DNA from: Sphingobacteriaceae bacterium
Lineage (GTDB): Bacteria; Bacteroidota; Bacteroidia; Sphingobacteriales; Sphingobacteriaceae
NCBI GenBank assembly: GCA_029266635.1
Contig: JAQSWM010000001.1
Location: 558,001-622,000 of the forward strand
Direction of reading: 5' to 3'
Length of the DNA: 64,000 nt
A program made the translations under genes and the position numbers. Positions 34,872 through 44,203 of this stretch are shown in pieces. The notes beneath the pieces are model-generated. The model worked only from the letters and a program-made list of their open reading frames with translations, had not been told where the DNA came from and did no database searches. Every line of letters begins with the position of its first letter. Position 1 is the stretch's first letter.

Positions 34872-36173
34872 CTATTTCTGCCTGAAGTATATCTGAATCG
34901 GCACTCCCTGGAAATCGAAGTTATCGCGAAGTTTGTTTTCAATAAATCTCCGGTATGATTCCTTAATGTACTGAGGCAAATTACAAAAGAATGCAAACAT
35001 GGGCGAAGAGCCGTTGATTTGCGTGATGAACTTGATCTTTACAAACTTCCCTTTCAGCGCAGGCGGCGGATTGTTTTCAATGATTGGAAGCATAATTTCG
35101 TTCAGTTTCGACGTTGGGATTTTCTTATGCTTATTGTTGTAAACGTGTGCCGCTGCTTCCAGGGCTTTGAAAATCCTCTGCTTTTCAACTACCGATGTAA
35201 AAATGATCGGAACGTCTGTAAACGGAGCAATTTTATCCCTGATCAACTCTTCAAATACTTTGGTGGTCTTGTGATTTTTCTCAACCAAATCCCATTTGTT
35301 CACCAAAATCACCACACCCTTTTTATTCTTTTCCGCCAGATGGAAAATATTGATGTCCTGCGACTCCAAACCTTCCGTAGCATCGATCATCAAGATTACC
35401 ACATCGGCTTCTTCCAGGGCTTTGATGGTGCGCATTACAGAGTAGAACTCGATATTTTCTTTCACCTTGGTCTTCTTCCGCATCCCGGCCGTGTCGATCA
35501 ACATAAACTCATGACCAAACTGGTTGTAGTGAATATGGATAGAATCGCGGGTTGTGCCGGCAATTGGCGTAACGATATTCCGCTCTTTACCTATCAGCGC
35601 ATTGATAAAGCTGGACTTTCCCACGTTCGGACGGCCAACGATCGCGTATTTGGGAAGTGAGTTTTCTTCAAGAGGAATATCTTCAAAGTGGCTCACCACA
35701 TCATCCAGCAGTTCGCCCGTTCCTGAGCCCGTCATCGAAGAAATTAAATAAAGCTCACCTAAGCCGAAGCTGTAGAAAATCGCGGCGTCGTTGCGCTGGC
35801 TGTTGTTATCAACTTTGTTAACCACAACCAATACCGGCTTTTTGCCTCTTCTTAAAATATCAGCAATCTCATCGTCGAGGTCTGTTACGCCTGTAGTCAC
35901 ATCAACCACAAATAAAATTACCGTTGCCTCCTCTATGGCAATCAGCACCTGCTCACGGATAGCTGCTTCAAACACGTCTTCCGAGTGCGCCACATAGCCG
36001 CCTGTATCAATAACGGTAAAAGGCTTGTTGATCCATTCGGCGGCGCCATAATGCCGGTCGCGGGTTACGCCGCTCATATCGTCCACAATCGCCTTGCGGG
36101 ATTCTGTTAAACGATTATATAATGTTGATTTCCCTACGTTCGGGCGCCCTACTATTGCTACTATGTTGCTCAT
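34872..36173 (-). CDS. der: Ribosome-associated GTPase Der (EngA)
   Basis: 433 residues. Two tandem GTPase domains are present, each starting with a P-loop: [12 protein letters not shown] at about residue 8 and [12 protein letters not shown] at about residue 180, with the DTGG and DTAG G3 motifs and NKVD/NKWD G4 motifs. A C-terminal KH-like domain (about 350-433) binds rRNA. Der is needed for 50S subunit assembly. The start is the conserved [16 protein letters not shown]. It follows era on the same strand with a 70-base gap that contains an inverted repeat. Confidence 0.98.
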   Translation of the reverse strand: MSNIVAIVGRPNVGKSTLYNRLTESRKAIVDDMSGVTRDRHYGAAEWINKPFTVIDTGGYVAHSEDVFEAAIREQVLIAIEEATVILFVVDVTTGVTDLDDEIADILRRGKKPVLVVVNKVDNNSQRNDAAIFYSFGLGELYLISSMTGSGTGELLDDVVSHFEDIPLEENSLPKYAIVGRPNVGKSSFINALIGKERNIVTPIAGTTRDSIHIHYNQFGHEFMLIDTAGMRKKTKVKENIEFYSVMRTIKALEEADVVILMIDATEGLESQDINIFHLAEKNKKGVVILVNKWDLVEKNHKTTKVFEELIRDKIAPFTDVPIIFTSVVEKQRIFKALEAAAHVYNNKHKKIPTSKLNEIMLPIIENNPPPALKGKFVKIKFITQINGSSPMFAFFCNLPQYIKESYRRFIENKLRDNFDFQGVPIQIYFRQK

Positions 36174-36179
36174 GTTCTT

Positions 36180-36227
36180 AATTATGAGTTGAGAATATGA
36201 TTAAGAGTGTCTGATTAACTCATAATT
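36180..36227. repeat. 11-bp perfect inverted repeat between era and der
   Basis: AATTATGAGTT (36180-36190) and AACTCATAATT (36217-36227) pair perfectly across a 26-base loop. It resembles the AT-rich TATGAG/CTCATA motifs seen in the metH leader. There is no T-run after it in the direction of transcription, so termination is unlikely. Confidence 0.55.
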
Positions 36228-36243
36228 CTGATTTCTAACTCCG

Positions 36244-37140
36244 TTATCCCTCGTACCCGAAGCTTTTCAGATAGTTCTTTTTGTTTCGCCAATCCGGTAT
36301 GACCTTGACGAAGACTTCTAAAAACACTTTTTTATCTAAAAACTCTTCAATATCCTTCCGGGCGTAGGTTCCTACCTTCTTGATCATCTCGCCGCCTTTT
36401 CCTATCAGGATATTTTTCTGAGAATCGCGTTCTACTATAATCTCTGCACTTATCCTGGTAATCTTTGGGTCGTCTTCCTTGAAGGCGGTGATGATTACCT
36501 CAGTGCTGTACGGAATTTCCTTTTCGTAGAGTTTGAATATCTTCTCACGTACTATTTCTGAAACGAAAAACCGTTCCGTCCGATCAGTAAGAGCATCCTT
36601 ATCATAATATGCGGGATGCTCCGGCAACTCATCCAAAATGAACTGCATTACCGCAGGTACATTATGATCATGCAAAGCAGAAACGGCAAAAATCGCTTTC
36701 GGAGTGAGTTTCTCCTGCCAGTACTCGATCTTTGCTTTTACGTATTCCTCGGTAGATTTATCGATCTTGTTAATGATAACCGCTACCGGCGATAAGGTGT
36801 TTTGCAATTTTTCGAGAACATCACCCTCATCATACTTTTCATTGATGTCGGTTACGAAAAGTATCACGTCAGCATCTACTAAAGAACCCTTCACGAAGCT
36901 CATCATAGATTCTTGCAAACCATAGTGAGGCTTGATCACACCGGGCGTGTCTGAGAAAACTATCTGGTATTCAGGCTCGTTAACAATGCCCATAATCCGG
37001 TGCCTTGTGGTTTGTGCCTTGGGGGTGATAATGGATATTTTTTCGCCAACCAAAGCATTCATCAAAGTGGATTTCCCAACATTCGGCTTACCTATCAAAC
37101 TAACAAATCCGGCTTTGTGAGGCATGGAATTTTTTTTCAA
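36244..37140 (-). CDS. era: GTPase Era
   Basis: 298 residues. The GTPase domain has P-loop [12 protein letters not shown] at about residue 17, DTPG for G3 and NKID for G4. The C-terminal KH domain contains GKGGEMIKKVG. Era binds the 3' end of 16S rRNA and helps 30S assembly. The start fits the family (KAGFVSLIGKPNVGKS). Upstream lies a perfect 14-bp inverted repeat that also carries the divergent tRNA promoter. Der follows, so two ribosome-assembly GTPases sit next to each other. Confidence 0.98.
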   Translation of the reverse strand: MKKNSMPHKAGFVSLIGKPNVGKSTLMNALVGEKISIITPKAQTTRHRIMGIVNEPEYQIVFSDTPGVIKPHYGLQESMMSFVKGSLVDADVILFVTDINEKYDEGDVLEKLQNTLSPVAVIINKIDKSTEEYVKAKIEYWQEKLTPKAIFAVSALHDHNVPAVMQFILDELPEHPAYYDKDALTDRTERFFVSEIVREKIFKLYEKEIPYSTEVIITAFKEDDPKITRISAEIIVERDSQKNILIGKGGEMIKKVGTYARKDIEEFLDKKVFLEVFVKVIPDWRNKKNYLKSFGYEG

Positions 37141-37146
37141 AATTTA

Positions 37147-37178
37147 TTTGGACTGCAAAGAAACGAAATATATCTTTG
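37147..37178 (+). promoter_or_regulatory. Promoter of the tRNA-fMet/tRNA-Glu unit
   Basis: TTTG (37147-37150), a 20-base spacer, and TATCTTTG (37171-37178) match the Bacteroidota promoter TTTG-N19/20-TAnnTTTG. The first tRNA begins about 58 bases after the -7 element. The two elements lie at the outer parts of a perfect inverted repeat (37148-37186). Confidence 0.75.
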
Positions 37179-37186
37179 CAGTCCAA
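37148..37186. repeat. 14-bp perfect inverted repeat overlapping the tRNA promoter
   Basis: TTGGACTGCAAAGA (37148-37161) and TCTTTGCAGTCCAA (37173-37186) are exact reverse complements around an 11-base centre. The left arm covers most of the -33 element and the right arm most of the -7 element of the plus-strand tRNA promoter. It also lies in the upstream region of era on the minus strand. Confidence 0.8.
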
Positions 37187-37235
37187 TTTAAGGGGTACGG
37201 AAATAGATTTCAAGCCCTAAAAACTGGAAATAGAG

Positions 37236-37311
<76 letters not shown>

Positions 37312-37314
37312 AAA

Positions 37315-37340
37315 AGAAGTTGAAAGACACTTCTTTTTTT
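37315..37340 (+). terminator. Hairpin with T-run between the two tRNAs
   Basis: AGAAGT (37315-37320) pairs with ACTTCT (37329-37334), followed by T residues. It starts just after the tRNA-fMet CCA and may be a terminator or a processing hairpin, since tRNA-Glu follows at once on the same strand. Confidence 0.45.
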
Positions 37341-37342
37341 AT

Positions 37343-37414
37343 GGCCCGTTCGTCTAGGGGTTAGGACATCAGATTTTCATTCTGGCAACAGGGGTTCGAT
37401 TCCCCTACGGGCTA
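37343..37414 (+). tRNA. tRNA-Glu (TTC)
   Basis: 72 bases up to the discriminator A. Acceptor GGCCCGT pairs with ACGGGCT (one G-T), anticodon stem CAGA/TCTG with loop TTTTCAT giving anticodon TTC, T-arm GGGGT/CCCTA-type pairing around TTCGATT. CCA is not encoded (CGA follows), unlike the upstream tRNA-fMet, so it must be added afterwards. Confidence 0.93.
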
Positions 37415-37416
37415 CG

Positions 37417-37452
37417 AAAGCGCAGTTTCTCAAAAAGAGGCTGCGCTTTTTT
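37417..37452 (+). terminator. Terminator after tRNA-Glu
   Basis: AAAGCGCAG (37417-37425) pairs with CTGCGCTTT (37441-37449) across a 15-base loop and is followed by further T. It begins 3 bases after the tRNA and ends the unit before the convergent ispG. Confidence 0.85.
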
Positions 37453-37490
37453 CTTGTATATAAATTCTATATTATTTTTTGAGAAGTTAA

Positions 37491-39485
37491 TTATTGCTCA
37501 TCAACCCAGTTTCCATCCTGGCGGATGATATCGATAAGCTCATCAAGAGCAGAAGCCGTGTTTACATTCTTCTTCACTACTTCTTTCCCGCGATAAAGGG
37601 TAATCTTTCCTGGACCGGAACCCACATAGCCGTAATCGGCATCAGCCATTTCGCCGGGCCCGTTCACAATGCATCCCATAATGCCAATCTTTAGGCCTTT
37701 AAGATGCGAGGTTCGGCTTCTGATCATCTGAGTGGTTTCCATCAGGTCAAACAAGGTGCGGCCGCAGCTCGGACAGGAAATATACTCGGTTTTTGAGATA
37801 CGTGACCGTGTAGCCTGAAGTATGCCGAAAGCTGTCGATGTTATATTTTTTGCGTTCACAGCGGGAGCATCAATCCAGATTCCATCTCCAAAGCCATCCA
37901 CCAGCAAGCCGCCGAGATCAGTTGCAGCATACAATTGCAGCCTTTCTGTTGCTGTTGCCCTATCGGCCTGGTCAAAATCATAAGACCTTTTGATAATCAC
38001 CGGTGATTCTAATCCGAAGGAAAGCAATTTGAAAAAGAACTCCCGCTGTTCTGCCATTCCATGTTCCGATGTTGCCTCCAGCACAAAAACGAGGCTGTTG
38101 TCGGGCTGTAGGCGAGAAAAATCATCCGAATCTAAATCACAAAGATTAACACGTACAAGATTTAGCGACGGACATCGCGATGCGGCATTTACATATTCAT
38201 TCAAGCTATAAACAGGGTGGCAGTTGACTTTATTTGCGAGTGTTTGCCAGGTTGCATAATTGTACAACTGCTTCAAATTGGCCGGGAAGTTGAACGACGA
38301 CAATTCATCAGCCAGATAGACAAAATCCACCGACTGATCCGCCATGTTGTACTTATCAAGAACCGGAGAATACAGGTATCCGGCATCAGCCAAAATCGCG
38401 GGATCCTTTAAATTAGACTTAGAAAGGTCAAGCACAACCCTGGGAACCATATGCCCGCCAATGAAGGCGTTTGCCTCATAACTATGTCGCTTCTGATACT
38501 CATAAGGAGAAAAACCATCCGGTATGAGGTTATCTGTTACGATGAAAGGAATTGCCGTTGCCGATTTACTTGCTGCTCTTTCTACATATCTGTTTACAAG
38601 ATCAATGGCGACCGGCGCTTCAGCCTCGGGCTCCTCCGTGAGCGAAACCCGTACAGTGTCGCCCAAGCCATCTTCCAGCAAAGTACCTATTCCCAAGGCT
38701 GATTTAATCCTGCCATCTTCTCCATCACCCGCCTCTGTAACACCGAGGTGCAGCGGGTAATTCATACCCTCAGCAACCATAGTTTCAACCAGCAAGCGGT
38801 ACGCCTGCACCATCACCTGCGGGTTGCTGGATTTCATGGAGATTACCAGGTTATAAAAATTCAGGTCTTCGCACATGCGGATGAATTCCATCGCAGATTC
38901 CACCATGCCACGCGGAGTATCGCCGTACTGGCTCATGATGCGGTCCGACAAAGAACCGTGATTAGTACCGATGCGCATCGCCGTTCCGTACTCTTTACAC
39001 ACCTTTACAAGTGGTGAAAACTTCTGATAAATGCGCCCGAGCTCAGCTTCGTACTCGGCAGGAGTATAATTTAGCTGATCGAATTTTTTCTTATCGGCGT
39101 AATTGCCGGGGTTGATCCGCACTTTCTCTACGATACGGGCTGCAACTTCGGCAGCGTTTGGGGTGAAATGGATATCGGCCACCAACGGCACACTGTAGCC
39201 CCGCTTCCGCAACTCGCTTTTAATCACCGCAAGATTATTCGCTTCCTTAATACTTGGAGCCGTGATACGGACATATTCGCAACCAGCCTCCACCATCCGA
39301 ATGGTCTGTTCTACAGTGCCGATGGTGTCCATCGTATCTGTGGTCGTCATGCTTTGGATCCGGATGGGATTTGTTCCTCCCATCGGTACATCGCCAATGG
39401 CAACTTCGCGGGTAAGCCAACGCGAATATGACGTAAGCGAATTGCAATAACGGCCTTTGAGAACTTTGCTAATTTCAGCGTCCAT
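37491..39485 (-). CDS. ispG: (E)-4-hydroxy-3-methylbut-2-enyl-diphosphate synthase, long form
   Basis: 664 residues from ATG 39485. Catalyses the penultimate step of the MEP isoprenoid pathway. The N-terminal TIM barrel includes GGTNPIRIQSMTTTDT and LHLGVTEAGDGEDGRIKSA. A large middle domain (about 290-560), found in plants, Chlamydia and Bacteroidota, follows. The C-terminal 4Fe-4S domain has CPSCGRTLFDL and GIMGCIVNGPGE, giving three Cys and one Glu ligand. The frame is open to 39503 through a TTG, but that TTG is part of an exact TACTTTTG -7 element, so the ATG at 39485 is the start. Confidence 0.96.
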   Translation of the reverse strand: MDAEISKVLKGRYCNSLTSYSRWLTREVAIGDVPMGGTNPIRIQSMTTTDTMDTIGTVEQTIRMVEAGCEYVRITAPSIKEANNLAVIKSELRKRGYSVPLVADIHFTPNAAEVAARIVEKVRINPGNYADKKKFDQLNYTPAEYEAELGRIYQKFSPLVKVCKEYGTAMRIGTNHGSLSDRIMSQYGDTPRGMVESAMEFIRMCEDLNFYNLVISMKSSNPQVMVQAYRLLVETMVAEGMNYPLHLGVTEAGDGEDGRIKSALGIGTLLEDGLGDTVRVSLTEEPEAEAPVAIDLVNRYVERAASKSATAIPFIVTDNLIPDGFSPYEYQKRHSYEANAFIGGHMVPRVVLDLSKSNLKDPAILADAGYLYSPVLDKYNMADQSVDFVYLADELSSFNFPANLKQLYNYATWQTLANKVNCHPVYSLNEYVNAASRCPSLNLVRVNLCDLDSDDFSRLQPDNSLVFVLEATSEHGMAEQREFFFKLLSFGLESPVIIKRSYDFDQADRATATERLQLYAATDLGGLLVDGFGDGIWIDAPAVNAKNITSTAFGILQATRSRISKTEYISCPSCGRTLFDLMETTQMIRSRTSHLKGLKIGIMGCIVNGPGEMADADYGYVGSGPGKITLYRGKEVVKKNVNTASALDELIDIIRQDGNWVDEQ

Positions 39486-39500
39486 GTAGAAGATAATCTG

Positions 39501-39508
39501 CAAAAGTA
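39501..39508 (-). promoter_or_regulatory. Promoter -7 element for ispG
   Basis: On the minus strand, TACTTTTG matches TAnnTTTG exactly and ends 15 bases before the ispG ATG at 39485. No TTTG is seen at the -33 position. Confidence 0.5.
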
Positions 39509-39599
39509 CAGAATTTACTTGTTATGCTAACTAATTCACTGAGGCATTCTTTCGCCCTGGCATCGTGATTAATTATGGTTTGATTTATTAATTTCGATT

Positions 39600-40208
39600 A
39601 TGGAAAATCACGACGAAAGAGTTGATGCTTACATCGCTAAATCTGCCGATTTTGCGAAGCCTATTCTAAATCATATCCGCGAATTGATGCATAAGGCGTG
39701 TCCAGAGATGTGTGAAACTATTAAGTGGGGTATGCCGTTTTTCGACTACAAGGGCCCGATCAGCAATATGGCAGCTTTCAAAGCACACTGCAGTTTCGGG
39801 TTCTGGAAGAGCTCGCTGATGCCAGATGCGCATAACCTCTTAAAGGAAAACACTGTAAGCGCCATGGGGCAAATGGGGAGAATCACGTCAATCAATGATT
39901 TGCCACCGGATAATGTGATGTTAGAGTATATACGTGATGCAGCAAAGCTGAACGAAGCAGGCCTTAAAGTTGTAAAACCCGCTAAATCACGCACGGAACT
40001 GATCATTCCTGATTATTTTGCTTCGGTATTGGCAGAGCACCCGGAGGCTAAAACCACTTTTGACAATTTTAGCTACTCCAATAAAAAGGAGTATGTGCAA
40101 TGGATAATGGAAGCTAAGACGGAGGCTACAAGGGAGAAGCGGATTGCAACTGCCATGGAATGGCTGGCTGAGGGTAAGCCGAGGATGTGGAAATACGAGC
40201 AAAAGTAG
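39600..40208 (+). CDS. YdeI/OmdA-like protein with DUF1801 domain
   Basis: 202 residues. The first half is a DUF1801 domain (ELMHKACPEMCETIKWGMPFF, then AFKAHCSFGFWK), and the second half is an OmdA (bacteriocin-protection) helical domain (TTFDNFSYSNKKEYVQWIME, ATREKRIATAMEWLAEGK). Both are common together in Bacteroidota and other soil bacteria. The cellular role is not well defined; the OmdA name comes from a reported protection against bacteriocins. Its stop codon directly abuts that of the convergent pcm gene. Confidence 0.85.
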   Translation: MENHDERVDAYIAKSADFAKPILNHIRELMHKACPEMCETIKWGMPFFDYKGPISNMAAFKAHCSFGFWKSSLMPDAHNLLKENTVSAMGQMGRITSINDLPPDNVMLEYIRDAAKLNEAGLKVVKPAKSRTELIIPDYFASVLAEHPEAKTTFDNFSYSNKKEYVQWIMEAKTEATREKRIATAMEWLAEGKPRMWKYEQK

Positions 40209-40865
40209 CTACCAGGCCTGATCGCCGACCAACGGCACGAATCGAAAGGTGTCGAGTACAATTTTATCGAATTCGGTTTCGCTTACACGGATCACCGTGA
40301 CCATTTTTTGTTCCTTTTCGTCCCCTACCGGGATAACCAGAATTCCACCAACCTTCAACTGTTTCAATAGAAGATCAGGCACAAAAGGAGCGCCGGCCGT
40401 AACGATAATCCTATCGAAGGGCGCATTTTCGGGCATGCCCTTGGAGCCATCCCCACAAAAAAATTCAGCGTCATAGCCCATGTAAGGCAAAACCTGTATT
40501 GTCCGCTTGTACAGGCTTTCCTGACGCTCAATGGTATAAACTTTGGCTCCGAGCTCCAGCAAAATACAGGTCTGATAACCGCTGCCGGTTCCAATCTCCA
40601 ATACCTTATCACCTTTTTTTATGTGAAGCAACTGCGATTGATAAGCCACAGTGTAAGGCTGGGAAATGGTTTGACCATCCCCTATCGGAAACGCGATGTC
40701 TTTGTATGCCTGAACCCAAAAGGTTTCATCAAAAAAGTAGTGGCGGGGCACTTTGCCTATCGCAGCCAGCACGTTTTCATCCTCTATTCCCCGCTCGCGT
40801 AATTTTTGTACAAGCTTTTTCCGTGCTCCCCGCTCACGATAGTTATCAATAAATTTATATGCCAT
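40209..40865 (-). CDS. pcm: Protein-L-isoaspartate O-methyltransferase
   Basis: 218 residues. Repairs isoaspartyl damage in proteins using SAM. Conserved motifs are PRHYF followed by AYKDIAFPIGDGQTISQPY (substrate loop), the SAM motif I VLEIGTGSGYQT, and later FDRIIVTAGAP and LKVGGILVIPVG. An exact -7 element (TACTTTTG, minus strand, 40889-40896) lies 24 bases before the ATG. It is convergent with the YdeI-like gene, with touching stop codons. Confidence 0.96.
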   Translation of the reverse strand: MAYKFIDNYRERGARKKLVQKLRERGIEDENVLAAIGKVPRHYFFDETFWVQAYKDIAFPIGDGQTISQPYTVAYQSQLLHIKKGDKVLEIGTGSGYQTCILLELGAKVYTIERQESLYKRTIQVLPYMGYDAEFFCGDGSKGMPENAPFDRIIVTAGAPFVPDLLLKQLKVGGILVIPVGDEKEQKMVTVIRVSETEFDKIVLDTFRFVPLVGDQAW

Positions 40866-40888
40866 TAAAATAAGTCTGCACCAGCATT

Positions 40889-40896
40889 CAAAAGTA
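40889..40896 (-). promoter_or_regulatory. Promoter -7 element for pcm
   Basis: TACTTTTG on the minus strand fits TAnnTTTG exactly, 24 bases before the start codon. No matching -33 element is visible. Confidence 0.45.
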
Positions 40897-40958
40897 AATC
40901 AATTCTTGTTCTTACCTGTTACATTTTGCGTTATGGCACTCCGTACACACATTTTTTA

Positions 40959-40966
40959 TACCTTTG
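40959..40966 (+). promoter_or_regulatory. Promoter -7 element for the outer-membrane protein gene at 40983
   Basis: TACCTTTG fits TAnnTTTG exactly and ends 16 bases before the ATG. A TTTG at 40925-40928 is too far away for a standard -33. Confidence 0.45.
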
Positions 40967-40982
40967 AGCCTAATACACAGAT

Positions 40983-41726
40983 ATGAAAAAAACTTTACTG
41001 CTGCTATTTCTATTGTCGATACTTCATTCTGTAAATGCGCAAATAGTACGGATTGACACTGTTAAGCCTACGTTCAAGTATAAGCCAGCTCGCAAATCAG
41101 GCATTCGTGCTGAATACTTGTACTCCATTGGATTAAAATTACTGACGGTACAACAACTCCCGAAATTCCTGAAGCAGGTCGACGCCACAGATTTTTACAG
41201 TTCTTCGCTTACCGGCTTAATGTTGAAAGTAAACGATAATCAGATCAGTTACCGGCTTTTCGCTGATGTTTATAGCAAAAACCACTCGTTCAAAAATGAG
41301 TGTGTTGATTGCGAAATCGTTGATGGAAAGGTTACAGATTACAGCGTCAAAATAGGATTTGAGAAAAAGATAACCTATTCAAGGCTGCAACCATATTTTG
41401 GGTCCGACATAGGTTTCAGATCAACCAGGTTTACCGGCGATTCGAAAAATGCGGGAGCAATAAACTTCACTGCTCCCTATGACGTGACAAATCAGAAAAA
41501 CGGTGGGGTACTAACACCGTTTGTTGGGTTAAAATTCAAACTCAACAGCGAGTTTACCTTAAGTGCCGAAACTGGTGTAGACCTGCTCTACTCCTATGAA
41601 ACACAGGAAAAGATGTATCGCGATCTGGCTCGTACCCGGACTTTCCAAAAGTATAATAAGTGGGAGTTTCTGATTAAACCGCTGAACATTTTGTCGCTTC
41701 AATACAATTTGGGCAGTATTGATTAA
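40983..41726 (+). CDS. Putative outer-membrane protein, unknown function
   Basis: 247 residues. A signal peptide ends near VNAQ (residue 20). The mature protein alternates polar and hydrophobic residues in short beta strands (YRLFADVYSKNH, YSVKIGFEKKITYSRLQPYF, VGLKFKLNSEFTLSAETGVD), as in a small barrel of 8-12 strands. No named family is recognised. Its stop codon overlaps that of priA by 4 bases. It has its own -7 element and no operon partner. Confidence 0.6.
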   Translation: MKKTLLLLFLLSILHSVNAQIVRIDTVKPTFKYKPARKSGIRAEYLYSIGLKLLTVQQLPKFLKQVDATDFYSSSLTGLMLKVNDNQISYRLFADVYSKNHSFKNECVDCEIVDGKVTDYSVKIGFEKKITYSRLQPYFGSDIGFRSTRFTGDSKNAGAINFTAPYDVTNQKNGGVLTPFVGLKFKLNSEFTLSAETGVDLLYSYETQEKMYRDLARTRTFQKYNKWEFLIKPLNILSLQYNLGSID

Positions 41727-44203
41727 TACGGGTCCACGTCAACCCTGACAATCATTCCTTTATTATTTTTATCCACTTCGCACCTGAGAAGTATTTCGGC
41801 AAGCGATTGCTTTACTTTTTGGATGGATATTCCTGAGCGCTCCACCTTAATCATAATGGTTTTTATGTAAAAGTTGCGGATCCGACCCACCAGTGGAAAT
41901 TCCGGCCCTAATATCCGTTCGCCAAAAGCGCCCCTCAGCTCAATTGCAATCCGCTCGGCAATGTAGTTTAACTGCTGAAAATCCTTGTGTTTTACATCCA
42001 GTTGTATCATCCTGAAAAAGGGAGAATATTGAAAGTTCCGTCGTTCCAATACCTCTGTTTTAAACATCTCATCATAATCGTTGCGGATAACCTGGCTTAA
42101 AATTCGATGGTGCACATCATATGCCTGGATGATCACCTTTCCGGGCTTGTCCCGCCTGCCCGCACGCCCCGATACCTGCGACAATAATTGAAAGCTCCGC
42201 TCGTAAGCCCTGAAATCCGGGTAGTTCAGCAAACTATCAGCACTTATGATTCCAATCACAGTGACATGTTCAAAGTCAAGTCCTTTTGTGACCATTTGTG
42301 TCCCGATGAGCACATCAATTTTCCGGTCTTCAAAATCCGAAATCAGTTTCTGAAAGCTGTTTTTGGTGCGAGTAGCATCCAAATCCATCCGGGCAATGGA
42401 AGCTTCGGGGAAGATCATCGCCAGATCATCCTCTATCTTTTCAGTGCCAAAACCCTTTTGCTCAATATGCGCTGAGCCACAGGCCGGGCACACCTGAACC
42501 GGGTCCTGCTTATATCCACAATAATGACAATGCAGTTTAAGCGTACTTTTATGCAACGTGAGGCTCACATCGCAGTTAATACACTTCGGTGAATATCCGC
42601 AGGTACGACAAAGCAAAAACGGGGAATAGCCGCGACGATTCTGAAATAAAATGATCTGCTCCTTCCGCTCAAGCGCCTGCCGCATCTCCCCCACCAGCAC
42701 ACTTGTAAAATGCGCTTGCATGGTCTTCCGCTGAGTTTCCTCGGCGATGCTTACCACTTCAATCTGTGGGAGTTCCGAAGAACCAAACCTTTCTGAAAGC
42801 TGCACCAGTCCGTATTTTTCAGTTTTGGTGTTGTAATAACTCTCCAGGCTAGGCGTGGCTGAGCCGAGAAGTACCTTTGCCTGATGAACATGTGCAAGGT
42901 AGATGGCCGTGTCGCGGGCATGATAACGCGGAGCCGGATCGAATTGCTTGTATGATGTTTCATGTTCTTCATCCACCACAATGAGCCCGAGGTTTGAAAA
43001 GGGCAGCAGCACAGACGAGCGGGCGCCAAGCACTATCTGATATTCACTTTTCAGGATTTTATTCCAGACCTCTGCTCTTTCATTATCACTAAATTTTGAG
43101 TGGTAAATACCTATTGAATTACCGAAATAATGACGAAGCCTGGTGATCAGCTGTGTTGTAAGCGCAATCTCAGGCAGCAGATAAAGCACCTGTTTACCCT
43201 GTGCCAATATTCCCTCAATAAGCCTGATGTAAACCTGCGTTTTTCCAGATGAGGTGATACCGTGCAATAACACCACGTCCTTTTCAACAAATTGCTCATT
43301 TATGGAGCCGTATGCGGATTGCTGCGCCGGACTTAGAGTGAAGTTTTGCAGTAGCTCAAGCTCTTCGTGGCTCAGGCGACTAACCGCTTTTTCCTGCTGA
43401 ACAAAAATCGACTTATCAATGAGGGACTTCAGAGCTGCCTGGCCGCAATTCGTCTCCTCAAGAAGCTCATTTTTAGATATTTCAGGTTTATCCCGTCTAA
43501 GCTTCATGTAGCCCATCAGTGCCTCAAGTTGCTTTGGCGCTCGCTCCAGTACCTCAAATAAGGCTTTGCGATTGTCCGCATCCTCGTATTCTGAATTGAG
43601 AACGATAAAAGCTTTCTTTCGCGGCTTGTACCGCTCCACAATTTCTTCGGAAATATGAATGATATTTTTATCAAAAAGCTGCTTTAGCAGAGGAAATACG
43701 GTTTTTTGGCCAAGTAGCTTGATGATATCGCTGATGCGGAGTTCGGGCTGGATTTCAAGTGCGTCGAGGATGAGATATTGTTTATCACTCAGCTCAGACT
43801 TATCGTACTCAGCATCTTTTAAGAGGGTAATGCGGGTTTCGCTGGCAAGTTTCAGGGCGGCAGGAAGGGCTGCCTGCATTACCTCACCCAAACTGCACAT
43901 GTAATAAGCCGCCACCCACTCCCAAAGTTGCAACTGCTGAGCATTTACAACTCGCTCTTCATCCAGGATATCTAAAATGTATTTCGCTTCATACAGCGCA
44001 GGCGGGTTCTTAGAGATGCCATACACAACGGCAGTATAGATCTTGCTTTTGCCAAACTGAACTACAACCCGCTTGCCAACCGCAACCTGTCCGTTGAGTG
44101 CAAAAGGCACTCGATAGGTGTAAGTTTTGGAAATTGCAAGTGGTAATATTACTTCAACAAAGAAGGTTTCGCGTTGAGTATGATCTTCGTTGAGCTCAAG
44201 CAT
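41723..44203 (-). CDS. priA: Primosomal protein N' (PriA helicase)
   Basis: 826 residues. Restarts stalled replication forks by loading the primosome. The N-terminal DNA-binding domain (VEVILPLAISKTYTYRVP) is followed by a superfamily 2 helicase core: Walker A GITSSGKTQVYIRL, Walker B DEEHETSYKQ, and SATPSLESY. Between the helicase lobes are the zinc-binding Cys pairs (CRTCGYSPKCINC, CHYCGYKQ, CPACG). The C-terminal lobe contains QMVTKGLDFEHV and GRAGRRDKPG. It overlaps DUF423 by one base at its start, so the two are co-transcribed. Confidence 0.98.
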   Translation of the reverse strand: MLELNEDHTQRETFFVEVILPLAISKTYTYRVPFALNGQVAVGKRVVVQFGKSKIYTAVVYGISKNPPALYEAKYILDILDEERVVNAQQLQLWEWVAAYYMCSLGEVMQAALPAALKLASETRITLLKDAEYDKSELSDKQYLILDALEIQPELRISDIIKLLGQKTVFPLLKQLFDKNIIHISEEIVERYKPRKKAFIVLNSEYEDADNRKALFEVLERAPKQLEALMGYMKLRRDKPEISKNELLEETNCGQAALKSLIDKSIFVQQEKAVSRLSHEELELLQNFTLSPAQQSAYGSINEQFVEKDVVLLHGITSSGKTQVYIRLIEGILAQGKQVLYLLPEIALTTQLITRLRHYFGNSIGIYHSKFSDNERAEVWNKILKSEYQIVLGARSSVLLPFSNLGLIVVDEEHETSYKQFDPAPRYHARDTAIYLAHVHQAKVLLGSATPSLESYYNTKTEKYGLVQLSERFGSSELPQIEVVSIAEETQRKTMQAHFTSVLVGEMRQALERKEQIILFQNRRGYSPFLLCRTCGYSPKCINCDVSLTLHKSTLKLHCHYCGYKQDPVQVCPACGSAHIEQKGFGTEKIEDDLAMIFPEASIARMDLDATRTKNSFQKLISDFEDRKIDVLIGTQMVTKGLDFEHVTVIGIISADSLLNYPDFRAYERSFQLLSQVSGRAGRRDKPGKVIIQAYDVHHRILSQVIRNDYDEMFKTEVLERRNFQYSPFFRMIQLDVKHKDFQQLNYIAERIAIELRGAFGERILGPEFPLVGRIRNFYIKTIMIKVERSGISIQKVKQSLAEILLRCEVDKNNKGMIVRVDVDPY

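Noticed and set aside
34859-34996. Upstream extension of the small lipoprotein frame
   Set aside because: Lies within der; the lipoprotein signal begins clearly at 34858.
35019-35660. 213-codon open frame antisense to der
   Set aside because: der is unambiguous on the minus strand, and this frame has a Phe/Arg-rich random look.
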